Origin: Candidatus Omnitrophota bacterium
GTDB lineage: Bacteria; Omnitrophota; Gorgyraeia; JABMRN01
Length of the DNA: 23,472 nucleotides
Assembly: GCA_028702395.1 (NCBI GenBank)
Contig: JAQVOV010000010.1
Span: 1 to 23,472 of the forward strand
Direction of reading: 5' to 3'
The notes below the pieces were generated by a model. The model did not search any database and had not been told where the DNA came from. It was given only the letters and a program-made list of their open reading frames with translations. Positions 1-7,907 of this stretch are shown one piece after another. Numbering within the stretch: the stretch's first letter is position 1; the number at the start of each line of letters is the position of its first letter. The translations under genes were made by a program, and so were the position numbers.

Positions 1-175
1 CATTTTAAGACAGCCAGCTTTTTCAGATATTAAGCACAAAGTAAAAGGTTCTCTTTCAAATACTGATCTTGTTATGCGCAATTCTTTTTTTATTGGAGTT
101 TATCCTGGGATTTCGGATAGGGATATTAACTATATACTTAAAGTGTTCAATTCCTTTTTCAAAAGGACCAAATAA
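1..175 (+). CDS. rfbH: RfbH-like DegT/DnrJ/EryC1/StrS family enzyme (3' end only)
   Basis: Only the last 57 codons are in the window, open from the left edge and ending at TAA 173-175. The tail contains NTDLVMRNSFFIGVYPGIS (offset by SLS), which closely resembles the C-terminal signature I associate with RfbH, the B6-dependent CDP-4-keto-6-deoxyglucose 3-dehydrase that makes 3,6-dideoxyhexoses for surface glycans. RfbH is a divergent member of the DegT/StrS aminotransferase fold. The catalytic region lies outside the window, so the enzyme class rests on this tail alone; a sugar aminotransferase of the same fold is the main alternative. It sits next to an oligosaccharyltransferase and a glycosyltransferase cluster, which fits a nucleotide-sugar role. 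Confidence 0.7.
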   Translation, partial: ILRQPAFSDIKHKVKGSLSNTDLVMRNSFFIGVYPGISDRDINYILKVFNSFFKRTK

Positions 176-179
176 TTAT

Positions 180-205
180 TAGGGGCGAAAAAATTTTCGC
201 CCCTA
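180..205. repeat. 26-bp palindrome, TAGGGGCG...CGCCCCTA family; possible bidirectional terminator
   Basis: Arms TAGGGGCGAAAA and TTTTCGCCCCTA flank two bases. It lies 5 bp after the rfbH stop, in the gap between convergent genes. The same G-rich/C-rich arms recur at 9680-9707 and 13745-13772 inside larger composite repeats; here only the core is present. A GC-rich stem in this position could end transcription on both strands, though no long T-run follows it. Confidence 0.75.
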
Positions 206-253
206 CAAGATTTAAAGTAGAGATGGGGATTTTGTTTCTTTGAACTTTCTACT

Positions 254-289
254 AACCAGTTAAACCAGTACAACCAGTCCAACCAATAT
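254..289. repeat. 9-nt tandem repeat, four units of AACCAGTNN
   Basis: Units start at 254, 263, 272 and 281: AACCAGTTA, AACCAGTAC, AACCAGTCC and a degenerate AACCAATAT. The period is exactly nine. The array runs into the 3' end of the leftward STT3 gene. A second array of the same unit in the same orientation lies at 5263-5307, just outside the other end of the STT3 operon. Confidence 0.85.
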
Positions 290-2736
290 TATTTATTCCA
301 CAATATTTCAAATAAATAAATATCAGTGTTTTTATCCCGACTAATGCTGTGTTTAACAAGTTTGAAGTGTGTTAAGCCCCTTCCTTGGAAGAAATACAGT
401 TTAAAAAGAAGGCTTTCTATAATAGAATTTTCTGCAATTATATTGCCATTACCTTTCTCGTTTTGAAATAATAATATGGAGATCTTTCCGTTTTGATTAA
501 AGCTCTTTTCAATGATCTCATCGTTCTTTAAGTAAATAAGTTTTTTAACAGTTCTTTCAAATCCTTTTTTCTTTCCTGAAAAAGTGAAAGTCATATTTGA
601 TGTGTCAAGAATAAGCCCATTTGAAAAATATATTTTATTCTCAATTATAGACTCCATATAAGATGGATCTTCATAATATGTAGGGTATCCTGAAAAATCC
701 CATAAAAGTCTAATATAATTATCATCAAAATTATATTTCATGATATCGTTTGCTTTTCCTGGGTCTTTTTTTATTAATGAGTTGAAAGATTCGGCTTTTT
801 TAAAATCCCAAGCACCCATAAATTTGATCCCTATAGCACTTTCTACCAGCCCATTATATATAAGTAAATAAGAAGAAGAGGGAGTTGAATAAAGACAATC
901 GTATAATGCGTCAGCATCTTTTTCGGTTAACATTTTCTTTATTACGAACTCTCCTTTTTCAGGCGAAAGCACAAATAATTCACTTAAATGATCAACGGCT
1001 TCAGATAAAGATAAACCATTATCCTCTAAAAGAGATACTGCCGAGTTCCCTGAAACATCAAGCATCCTTAAGATACCTAAAGATTCTCTTTCATCAGGGG
1101 ATAAAAGTGCCTTAGATATCCAATAACCTGATGGCTGTTCAAGTGTAGCTCCATCAATTACTGCACCGCGTTCGGCCATTGATGTTATAAAATGTCCAGG
1201 GGACCACCAAGTATTGATAATGGCATTTTGCGGGGTGTTTTGCTTTATGTATTCCATTACATTGTTCCAAGTCTCATTGTAAATAACAGGCTGTTCTTTT
1301 CTTGCAATAGCATAAGTTGAGAGTAAAGAGGACAAAAGTAAGAAAGAAAGAAAACAATATACAGTTAGTTTAAGTTTTTTACCTGCTGTTTTAAGTAAAT
1401 GATCAAAAACATATGCAAACAAAAAGCAAAGTGGGACAGTAAGCAATATCGAAAAACGTTCGGCATTTTTTGTCATAAAAAAAGGAACTAAAAAGAAAGA
1501 GAATAGTATAATGATCTTGTGTTTATTCTCATTTGTGTATTTGATAAAAAGATATGGAATCGAGAACAAAGATACTAAAGCAAATATCCGTCCTCCTGCA
1601 AGAACAGCCATTTTCTGCAGAGAGATCTTTTTAAGTTCTCCGACGGTGATAAAGGCATCAGGCCACAATTTGAAATTTGTTTGTGAAAACTTAAGTAATC
1701 TAGAGTAGGTGTTCTCTAAAGATAACATAAGGCCATGATATCCTTTGAACAGACAGATGAACATAAAACTCAAAAAAATAGTTCCAAAAAACAAAAAAGA
1801 CGATCTCTTTATTTCAAGAAAGTTTTTTTTGTATAAATTCATTAATATAAGCAAAATAAAAATTAACATAAAACATGCTAAAACATATGTCCAGCCGCTC
1901 CAGAAAAAAGTGTATAAGCTCATAATAATGGCATTAACAAGGCAATAAACGGACCGTTGCAGGATGGTCTTTTTTTGTGAGTACATAGCTATTGTAAGAA
2001 TAATTATGACAATAGGAAAAAGGCAATTGTATGGATCTGTATCAAACCAGCCATATAAGCTTCTTTGAAAATACATTGGAGCGAAACTGAACAGAAGTGC
2101 AGTGACAAAAGCACAAAAAGGAGATGTCTTTTCTGTATATAGATAGTATAAGAATATCAAAAGTGTTAAAATAACAAGTATAGGAGAGGTAAAAGCCAGT
2201 GTGTTTATCAAAGAAAGATCATTGCGAAATATATGCAATATTTTATAAGTAAAAAAACTAACATATGGATGAAGATCGAATAAATACAAATGTCCTTTTG
2301 GAGCCATCATAAGAGGGTTGAAATATTCTCCGTTTTTGATATTATCACTGAATTTCCCATATTTGATGAGTTTTTTTACAAGACCAAGGTAATAATATGA
2401 ATCAGCAGCTATCAGATAATCCGGTCTTTGAAAACCAGTTTTTTTATAATGGGCATAGTGATCCAGCACCTTTTGTTTAATATCTGATCTTTTAGTTGTA
2501 ATAACTTGATTTATGGCTTTATTTATCATTTGCTGTTTTTCCTGATCAGATTGATCTGGAAAGTTCTCAGAGATCTGTTTGGAAACTGCCTGATACAGCT
2601 GGTTCATTACATTATCTTGAGCAAGCTGTTGTATCTTTTCCTTTTGAAAATAAAGAAAAGGGATGTATCTGTAATAAAAAGATAAAAAACAAATGACAAT
2701 AGTACTTAATATATAAAGATACTTTCTATTTACCAT
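289..2736 (-). CDS. STT3-family (PglB/AglB-like) oligosaccharyltransferase
   Basis: An 815-residue polytopic membrane protein resembling STT3 enzymes, which transfer a lipid-linked glycan to protein on the outer face of the inner membrane. One TM segment (about 6-28) is followed by a long charged amphipathic stretch (about 31-100), then the first acidic site AADSYYY (D112), the second site WFDTDPY (D232, D234), many TM segments, an external-loop TVGE (364-367) like the TIxE motif, NAERFSI (R427), and a soluble C-terminal domain opening with WWSPG (510-514). The usual WWDxG has Asp third; here it is Ser. I chose ATG 2736 over an earlier start at 2808 because AAGGA sits 6-7 nt upstream and the shorter form overlaps the preceding gene by only 11 bp. 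It is last in the operon. Confidence 0.85.
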   Translation of the reverse strand: MVNRKYLYILSTIVICFLSFYYRYIPFLYFQKEKIQQLAQDNVMNQLYQAVSKQISENFPDQSDQEKQQMINKAINQVITTKRSDIKQKVLDHYAHYKKTGFQRPDYLIAADSYYYLGLVKKLIKYGKFSDNIKNGEYFNPLMMAPKGHLYLFDLHPYVSFFTYKILHIFRNDLSLINTLAFTSPILVILTLLIFLYYLYTEKTSPFCAFVTALLFSFAPMYFQRSLYGWFDTDPYNCLFPIVIIILTIAMYSQKKTILQRSVYCLVNAIIMSLYTFFWSGWTYVLACFMLIFILLILMNLYKKNFLEIKRSSFLFFGTIFLSFMFICLFKGYHGLMLSLENTYSRLLKFSQTNFKLWPDAFITVGELKKISLQKMAVLAGGRIFALVSLFSIPYLFIKYTNENKHKIIILFSFFLVPFFMTKNAERFSILLTVPLCFLFAYVFDHLLKTAGKKLKLTVYCFLSFLLLSSLLSTYAIARKEQPVIYNETWNNVMEYIKQNTPQNAIINTWWSPGHFITSMAERGAVIDGATLEQPSGYWISKALLSPDERESLGILRMLDVSGNSAVSLLEDNGLSLSEAVDHLSELFVLSPEKGEFVIKKMLTEKDADALYDCLYSTPSSSYLLIYNGLVESAIGIKFMGAWDFKKAESFNSLIKKDPGKANDIMKYNFDDNYIRLLWDFSGYPTYYEDPSYMESIIENKIYFSNGLILDTSNMTFTFSGKKKGFERTVKKLIYLKNDEIIEKSFNQNGKISILLFQNEKGNGNIIAENSIIESLLFKLYFFQGRGLTHFKLVKHSISRDKNTDIYLFEILWNK

Positions 2737-4000
2737 AATATTCCTTAAAGCATTTGTAAACAAAAGGGAATAATTCCACATCTTCAGGAACAAGAAAATC
2801 AGGTTCAAGTCCGCTAAAACTGAAGGTTGTGCCGCTAAAAAGATAAGCAGGAGAGGTTACAAGCATAAGCATAGAACCATCGCTAAGATTGAACATGCTT
2901 TTCAGGAATGTTTTTCCTGCACTATCTTCTTGCCCAATAAGAATAGCTCTGTTATGTTCGCGCATCGTTCCTGCAAAAAGTTCAGAAGCACTGGCTGATT
3001 TTTTATCAATTAATATGGCTACTTCGCCATTATAATGAAAAGGAGAGAACATTGCTTTAAGCATGATCTCTGGGTAATTTTTCTTTTTAAAATAGAAAAG
3101 ATCAGTTCCTATAGGGAAGAACATATTAGCGATTTCTTGTGCAGCAAGAGGAGGTCCTCCGCCATTACCTCTAAGATCAATAATAAGACGATCCATTTTT
3201 TGGGTCATGTAATAATAAAGGACTCTTTGGAAATCTGCTCCCGTTGCTTTGTTGAACTGATTTATTTTAATGTAGTACATTCCTGCAATACCGGTAGGAA
3301 TACTAGACAATGTTTCCTTGAAAAACTCTATTACTTCAACTTCAGCTGAATAAGGTTCTCTTTTTTCAAAGGAAATGAGTTCAAGAGATATTTTTTGTCC
3401 CATTTGAGCTTGAAGTGCTTCCTCAATCTGTTCTTGGGACATTGCAAGTACGTCTGCATTGTTTATCTTTATTATTCTATCCTGAGCCCTTATACCTTTT
3501 TTGTATGAATCTGAGCGAAGCTCTACTCTTTTTATGACAAAACCGTAGATAGTTTTTTCGCCTGTTATGCCTATACCTTGAGTGGTAAAACCAAGGACTT
3601 CTTCTTTAAACTCTTTTGACTCTTTAGGTGGGAAAAACCCGGAAAAAATATCATTTGGTTCCTTTAACTTGTTTACAAGCAGGCCTGACCCTAGATATTT
3701 TATTTTTTCTTCTATTTTTTCTTTGTTCTTTAATCTTGAAAGTATTGTTTCGGAATATGATTGTTTAAAATCACTAAGAACTTTCTCTGATACAGGCAAG
3801 TAGTATTCTCGCTGCATAACACTGAAAACCTCATCAAAAAAGTCAAAATAAGGTTGATAGTAGTCAGTATTCTCGGGAACAGGAATTCCTTTGGGAAAAA
3901 GAAGTTTATCCAAGTCGATATCAAAGCTTTTTTTAGCGAAAGCATTGGGAGAACATAAAAATAATATAAGTATAAAAAATATATAAAGTATTTTTTTCAT
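2726..4000 (-). CDS. Exported PDZ-containing S41 (C-terminal processing) protease
   Basis: A 424-residue protein with a signal peptide ending near AFA (20-22), a helical N-terminal part, a PDZ domain (about 135-210, with GFVIKRV and GIRAQDRIIKIN), and an S41 catalytic domain. LIIDLRGNGGG (272-282) is the family's substrate-cradle motif. SASASELF (335-342) carries the likely nucleophile S337, and K363 in AGKTF is the likely general base. Serine and lysine are 26 residues apart, one more than I expect for classical Ctp enzymes. It should act in the periplasm. A TTG at 4009 would overlap the previous stop; ATG 4000 gives a clean signal peptide, though no strong Shine-Dalgarno is visible, so it may depend on translational coupling. 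Its place beside STT3 suggests a shared set of exported substrates. Confidence 0.88.
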   Translation of the reverse strand: MKKILYIFFILILFLCSPNAFAKKSFDIDLDKLLFPKGIPVPENTDYYQPYFDFFDEVFSVMQREYYLPVSEKVLSDFKQSYSETILSRLKNKEKIEEKIKYLGSGLLVNKLKEPNDIFSGFFPPKESKEFKEEVLGFTTQGIGITGEKTIYGFVIKRVELRSDSYKKGIRAQDRIIKINNADVLAMSQEQIEEALQAQMGQKISLELISFEKREPYSAEVEVIEFFKETLSSIPTGIAGMYYIKINQFNKATGADFQRVLYYYMTQKMDRLIIDLRGNGGGPPLAAQEIANMFFPIGTDLFYFKKKNYPEIMLKAMFSPFHYNGEVAILIDKKSASASELFAGTMREHNRAILIGQEDSAGKTFLKSMFNLSDGSMLMLVTSPAYLFSGTTFSFSGLEPDFLVPEDVELFPFVYKCFKEYYGK

Positions 4001-4005
4001 TGCGA

Positions 4006-4524
4006 TCAACTTTTTGTTGGCTTGTTGAATTTCTCAAGTAACAGACTTCTATAAGCACTTACATTTTCTTCAGGTATTGCCTGTTGCTGCATTTCAATTA
4101 CTTTCATAGCGAAGAACACAGGGATCATACGGTTGTCTGGACTTGAATAAAAGGTGTCTAGCGCTGAAATGTAAATCTCCAATTTTGAGATATCTTCTAC
4201 GACAGGTTTTTTAAGGAACATACTTGTTTCTATTATAATTTGCAGTATGGATATTTTAAATGATGTTTTTTCAAATATGGAGGCTTTCATTTTATTAATA
4301 TCATCCCAATCATACCCATTTAAATAAGGTAATGTTGATGTTTGTGTTTTAGGTTCTTCTGTTGGAAGGTCAGGACCTATCTCTTTTTTAAGATAAGTCA
4401 TATAATCTTGGGAAGAAGAGACCTTTTTAATGGTGATCAATACTGTTAATATCAAAAAAACAGATAGAATACTTATGATCATCTTTAAATTCATTATTTT
4501 ATCAAAAGGTGAATCTGTTTTCAT
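4006..4524 (-). CDS. Membrane-anchored protein of unknown function, paralogue of the next gene upstream
   Basis: A 172-residue protein with a short cytoplasmic N-terminus, one TM segment (about 13-32) and an extracytoplasmic domain. I do not recognise the family. Its last ~100 residues align without large gaps to those of the neighbouring 127-residue protein: G-x-x-W near the start (NGYDWDDI against DGTSWLNI) and, near the end, IPVFFAMKVIEMQQQAIP against LPLYYSLNIIGMQKKGVP. The start codon overlaps the upstream stop in an ATGA (4521-4524), and its own stop (4006-4008) lies 5 nt before the protease ATG, so the four genes form a tight operon. Confidence 0.8.
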   Translation of the reverse strand: MKTDSPFDKIMNLKMIISILSVFLILTVLITIKKVSSSQDYMTYLKKEIGPDLPTEEPKTQTSTLPYLNGYDWDDINKMKASIFEKTSFKISILQIIIETSMFLKKPVVEDISKLEIYISALDTFYSSPDNRMIPVFFAMKVIEMQQQAIPEENVSAYRSLLLEKFNKPTKS

Positions 4525-4904
4525 AAGTTAAAAGTCCTTTTTATCTGTGAAATATAGAGATTAATTTGATCTGTAGGCACACCTTTTTTCTGCATACCTA
4601 TAATATTTAGAGAATAATATAAAGGTAAAAATGTATTGTTCTTGTTCTCATATATGAGATTTATACTTAATATTATATTATCCTTAGTGTGCGTATTATA
4701 CAGAATATTCGGTGTTCCTGATAAAAACGCTGTTCCTTCAGAAGCACGTATGTAAATATCCTTAATATGATCTGTATTTTTTACAGAAGGAAATTGAGCA
4801 GGGATATTCAACCAGCTTGTACCATCAAATATCTTGTGCTTTGCTATAACGGTATTTATCAGTATAGATGAGATAAGAAAAACTAATATAATTATCTTTT
4901 TCAT
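4521..4904 (-). CDS. Small exported protein of unknown function, first gene of the STT3 operon
   Basis: A 127-residue protein with a signal peptide (about 1-21, ending VIA) and a mature domain of about 105 residues, beginning KHKIFDGTSWLNI. It is mostly alpha-helical in character and ends with a helix containing IGMQKKGVPTDQI. The domain is colinear with the C-terminal domain of the following gene, so the two look like a tandem duplication with different anchoring: this one free in the periplasm (or cleaved), the other held in the membrane. ATG 4904 has a weak GGA upstream and a sigma70-like promoter 37 nt away. Function unknown. Confidence 0.8.
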   Translation of the reverse strand: MKKIIILVFLISSILINTVIAKHKIFDGTSWLNIPAQFPSVKNTDHIKDIYIRASEGTAFLSGTPNILYNTHTKDNIILSINLIYENKNNTFLPLYYSLNIIGMQKKGVPTDQINLYISQIKRTFNL

Positions 4905-4940
4905 TTTTTTTCCAAGTTTTTGTATATATAATATTTTACT

Positions 4941-4969
4941 ATGTTAATTGCTTTTTGATGTATTGTCAA
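4941..4969 (-). promoter_or_regulatory. Sigma70-like promoter of the leftward STT3 operon
   Basis: On the minus strand, a perfect TTGACA (4969-4964) is followed by a 17-nt spacer and TAACAT (4946-4941, 4 of 6 to TATAAT). It lies 37 nt upstream of the first start codon. The perfect -35 and ideal spacing are the support; the -10 is imperfect. Confidence 0.55.
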
Positions 4970-5262
4970 TGCTTTATTCGCGCTACAAGCTACGCGTTAA
5001 TGTATCATAAGTTATGCGTTGTGCTTATGTCGTAGGTCGTTAAAAGTTTAGCACGAGATTATTGCTTATTAAATATTTCTACCTTCTTTTTTTCACTCTT
5101 TTAGGACGTTCCGCTACGATATACGACCTACGACATACTATATACGAACTTTCTTTTAAACTTAGTTGCTTCGCTACGCTCCACATTCAGATTCGGTGGA
5201 CTTCGTCGCTTCGCTCCTTGCTGACCTCTAACCCCTATCAACTCAATTTAGAATGTTTCGCA
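4970..5262. other. Gene-free interval with a 14-bp inverted repeat and repetitive words
   Basis: No ORF here looks like a real gene. The interval separates the leftward operon from the rightward cluster. ATGTCGTAGGTCGT (5027-5040) and its exact reverse complement ACGACCTACGACAT (5123-5136) are spaced by 82 nt. It also holds short reiterated words such as CGCTTCGCTACGCTCC and TCGTCGCTTCGCTCC (5165-5220), which look like degenerate dispersed repeats. Confidence 0.6.
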
Positions 5263-5307
5263 AACCAGTATAACCAGTCCAACTAGTTCAACCAGTCAAA
5301 CTACTTT
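5263..5307. repeat. 9-nt tandem repeat, five units of AACCAGTNN, second array
   Basis: Units AACCAGTAT, AACCAGTCC, AACTAGTTC, AACCAGTCA and the diverged AACTACTTT start every nine bases from 5263. Same unit and strand orientation as the array at 254-289. Confidence 0.85.
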
Positions 5308-5348
5308 TTTTTAACTTTATTTGATGTTTGTTTTCTCTTGTACTTGAA

Positions 5349-5354
5349 TATAAT
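5349..5354 (+). promoter_or_regulatory. -10 element TATAAT for the first GT-C gene
   Basis: A perfect TATAAT 26 nt upstream of ATG 5380. The -35 is weak: TTGTTT at 5328 gives a 15-nt spacer and TTGATG at 5321 gives 22. A start site just downstream would leave the upstream in-frame TTG at 5338 untranscribed, which supports ATG 5380 as the gene start. Confidence 0.45.
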
Positions 5355-5379
5355 AATTTTATGTGTTAATATACATCAT

Positions 5380-6888
5380 ATGTTAAATATTACAGATCAA
5401 AGTAATCGATATAGAGCATATCTTATTGTTTTTGTATTACTTCTATTAATTTTACGTGTGCCACTTATTACAAAAGGACACATGCATTTTCCAGATGAAA
5501 TAAGGTATAGATATGCTTTTGGAGTTATTGATAAATTCGAACAAAAAGATCTTACAGGAGCATTTTCAGATTTTTTTCGTTCTTATAATAGACCATCCTT
5601 TATACTTCTTTCAGTTCCTTTAGCTTATATGCAGCGTGTTATGGACCCGAATGTAGGAAAAGATCTGTCAAAACCAGATAAAGATGATCTTCGTACTTAT
5701 TTTATCCCAAGCTTTTTTAATGTTATAGCAAGTATAATGCTTGTTTTGTTGGTATATAATTGGATATTGACATTTACCGGCAACAGCGCTATTTCGATGT
5801 TAGGTGCTATTTGTTTTAGTATGCTAAATACGAGTTATATGGAAATAAGGCATATCTTACCGTATTATTTCTGTGAATGTATATTTTTATTTATTCTCCT
5901 CAAAATATTTCAAGCAGGTGATCATCTGCATCTTAAGAACAGAGAATTGTTTTTATACGGGTTGTTAACAGGGTTTGGTTTTTCATATTATCCTGCATAT
6001 TATTATTTGCCTTTTTTTATCATATTGGTTATCTTTTGTTTGAGCGAGAGAAGATTGAAAGATAGTGGTATTTTTTTATTGTCTTTTCTCACTGTTCCTA
6101 CGATCTATGAGATAATATCAAAGTTCACTGTTACTCCATATTTTATAGATAGTGTAAAAATGGAAAAGATGTATGAAGCTTTGCCGGTATCTCATGAAGT
6201 CTTTTCATCTGGTTCATTAGTTTGGATATTCAAATATATGCTTGGTGTAGAAGGAATAACAGGTGGGATAATACTTGTTCTATCACTTTTGTTCATGTAT
6301 AAATGTTTTTCAAAAGCAGGATATCCTAAAAGACTAAAGGTCCTTTACATAGGTATGATATTAAATTATGTTTTTGTTATACTGATGATTCTTTTCACAG
6401 GGAAAATGGGCATACGAGCAAAATATTATTACCCATATGTGTTTATTTTTTTAATATCAACATTTCTTTTGTTAAATGAGATCATAAAATACAGAAAAGT
6501 ATTTTTAGTGATTTTCACAGGGATATGCATCGTTTCTTTTGTGTTCTTTTATAGTTGTTACTTAAAGGTAGTTTATCCCAGAGATGTAAGACAATTTGTA
6601 AGAGAGTATTATAATGAACCTTCAATTGTATGCATTTCTGCAGGAGATGAAAGTAAAGTGAAGAACATGAAAAAGCAGATGATAAATATATATGAACCTA
6701 GATTTGTTGGTGTGAATATTAGATTTGATGGCAGTTCACAAAAATTAGGATTTGAGGATAACAGAAATATAATATCAATACCGCATACCAATGGTGTTTA
6801 TAAACCTTATGGAGGCAAGATACTTGAGCCTGCAGATAGATTTGGGAAAATGGATATATATGAGTTGTGGGAGACTGAGAAGAGTTAA
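5380..6888 (+). CDS. Polytopic membrane protein, probable GT-C type glycosyltransferase
   Basis: A 502-residue protein with about ten hydrophobic segments and a soluble C-terminal tail (about 415-502). After the first TM the external loop carries HFPDEIRYRY (D39, E40), the position and type of the acidic pair of GT-C fold transferases (ArnT, PMT, EmbA-like), which use polyprenyl-phosphate sugars on the outer face of the membrane. No closer family is recognisable, so donor and acceptor are unknown. ATG 5380 is chosen because the upstream TTG 5338 overlaps a -10 box; no clear Shine-Dalgarno precedes it. It is followed by a GT2 gene that could make its donor. Confidence 0.72.
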   Translation: MLNITDQSNRYRAYLIVFVLLLLILRVPLITKGHMHFPDEIRYRYAFGVIDKFEQKDLTGAFSDFFRSYNRPSFILLSVPLAYMQRVMDPNVGKDLSKPDKDDLRTYFIPSFFNVIASIMLVLLVYNWILTFTGNSAISMLGAICFSMLNTSYMEIRHILPYYFCECIFLFILLKIFQAGDHLHLKNRELFLYGLLTGFGFSYYPAYYYLPFFIILVIFCLSERRLKDSGIFLLSFLTVPTIYEIISKFTVTPYFIDSVKMEKMYEALPVSHEVFSSGSLVWIFKYMLGVEGITGGIILVLSLLFMYKCFSKAGYPKRLKVLYIGMILNYVFVILMILFTGKMGIRAKYYYPYVFIFLISTFLLLNEIIKYRKVFLVIFTGICIVSFVFFYSCYLKVVYPRDVRQFVREYYNEPSIVCISAGDESKVKNMKKQMINIYEPRFVGVNIRFDGSSQKLGFEDNRNIISIPHTNGVYKPYGGKILEPADRFGKMDIYELWETEKS

Positions 6889-6913
6889 CAGGTTGTTGTT
6901 AGCATGGCCTGTG

Positions 6914-7003
6914 TCATGAGAACTGTGTCTGTGCGTCTTGTGTCTGCTGTGGAAAACTGAATATACAATTTTCCTAAATAGACTCATTACACAGTACTCA
7001 TGA
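6914..7003. repeat. Inverted pair of a dispersed TCATGAGNACTGTGT word
   Basis: TCATGAGAACTGTGTCT (6914-6930) faces the reverse-complement copy ACACAGTACTCATGA (6989-7003) across about 60 nt. A third, direct copy, TCATGAGTACTGTGTCT, is at 7923-7939 in the next gap. The segment fills most of the interval 6889-7031 between the GT-C and GT2 genes. Confidence 0.6.
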
Positions 7004-7031
7004 AGCATAGACGCAAATAAAGGAGAGAAAC

Positions 7032-7907
7032 ATGAAAGGTATAAGCTTAATAATACCAGTGTACAATGAAGAAAACAGCTTAGAAGAAACAATTGATAGA
7101 TGTTTTAAAATGTTTTCAAATGTCAGTTTTGATAATGAAATTATCATTGTGAATGATGGATCAACAGATAGGACATCTTTGATCTTAGAAAGAATAAAAG
7201 AACAAAACAATATAAAGATTATTTGTAATGAAAAGAATAAGGGTTATGGCGCAAGCCTTAAAAAAGGCATAAAAAATGCTATATATGAATACATATTCAT
7301 CTCTGATTGTGATGGGACATATCCTATAGAAAAGCTTCCGGAATTCTCAGAAGAACTTTTAAATGGTAAATGTGATATGATAGTAGGTGCCAGAAGAGGT
7401 AGCAATGTTGCAATTCCCTTAGTGCGAAGACCTGCAAAGAAATTCATAGGAATGCTAGCCAATTATCTCTCAGGTCATAAAATACCTGATGTTAATTCGG
7501 GTTTTAGAGGATTTAAAAAAGAAATTGCTGAGAAATATTTTAACATTCTACCTGATGGTTTTTCATTTACAACAACTATTACCCTTGCAATGCTTACAAA
7601 TGATTATAGCGTAAAATATATAGATATTGAATATTTTAAAAGAAAAGGTGTTTCTAAAATACATCCTATACGTGATACAAGCAATTTCATAAGATTGATC
7701 ATACGGACTATTCTTTATTTTGATCCTTTAAAGATCTTTTTGCCTGTGTCAGGCATTCTTTTTTTTGCAGGGATAGGAACTTTTCTTTATAGTATATTTT
7801 TTATGGAAAAAGTTTTTGAGGATACAACAGTTATATTAGTTATGGCAGCATTCCAAATATTTGCTATTGGATTGATAGCAGATCTTATAGAAAAACGTAT
7901 GAAATGA
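7032..7907 (+). CDS. GT2 family membrane glycosyltransferase (DPM1/GtrB-like)
   Basis: A 291-residue protein: an N-terminal GT-A catalytic domain (1-220) with ISLIIPVYNEE at the start, VNDGSTD (40-46) and the metal-binding D-x-D in SDCDGTYP (D92, D94), then two C-terminal TM segments (about 236-258 and 267-286). This layout matches enzymes that move a sugar from a nucleotide donor to polyprenyl phosphate at the inner face of the inner membrane. GGAGAG lies about 6 nt before ATG 7032, a good ribosome site. It lies between two GT-C genes and may supply either. Sugar specificity cannot be read from the sequence. Confidence 0.85.
   Translation: MKGISLIIPVYNEENSLEETIDRCFKMFSNVSFDNEIIIVNDGSTDRTSLILERIKEQNNIKIICNEKNKGYGASLKKGIKNAIYEYIFISDCDGTYPIEKLPEFSEELLNGKCDMIVGARRGSNVAIPLVRRPAKKFIGMLANYLSGHKIPDVNSGFRGFKKEIAEKYFNILPDGFSFTTTITLAMLTNDYSVKYIDIEYFKRKGVSKIHPIRDTSNFIRLIIRTILYFDPLKIFLPVSGILFFAGIGTFLYSIFFMEKVFEDTTVILVMAAFQIFAIGLIADLIEKRMK

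Noticed and set aside
254..289. CRISPR array
   Set aside because: Nine-base units without spacers form a minisatellite, not direct repeats with unique spacers; no cas genes are present.
2737..2808. N-terminal extension of STT3 to the start at 2808
   Set aside because: It would overlap the protease gene by over 80 bp with no ribosome site, whereas ATG 2736 has AAGGA just upstream and directly precedes TM1.
5062..5286. 74-codon ORF in the divergent gap
   Set aside because: It runs through repeat words and the 9-nt array, has no ribosome site and no protein-like composition.
5338..5379. TTG start for the first GT-C gene
   Set aside because: The frame upstream of ATG 5380 overlaps a TATAAT box, so it is probably not transcribed.
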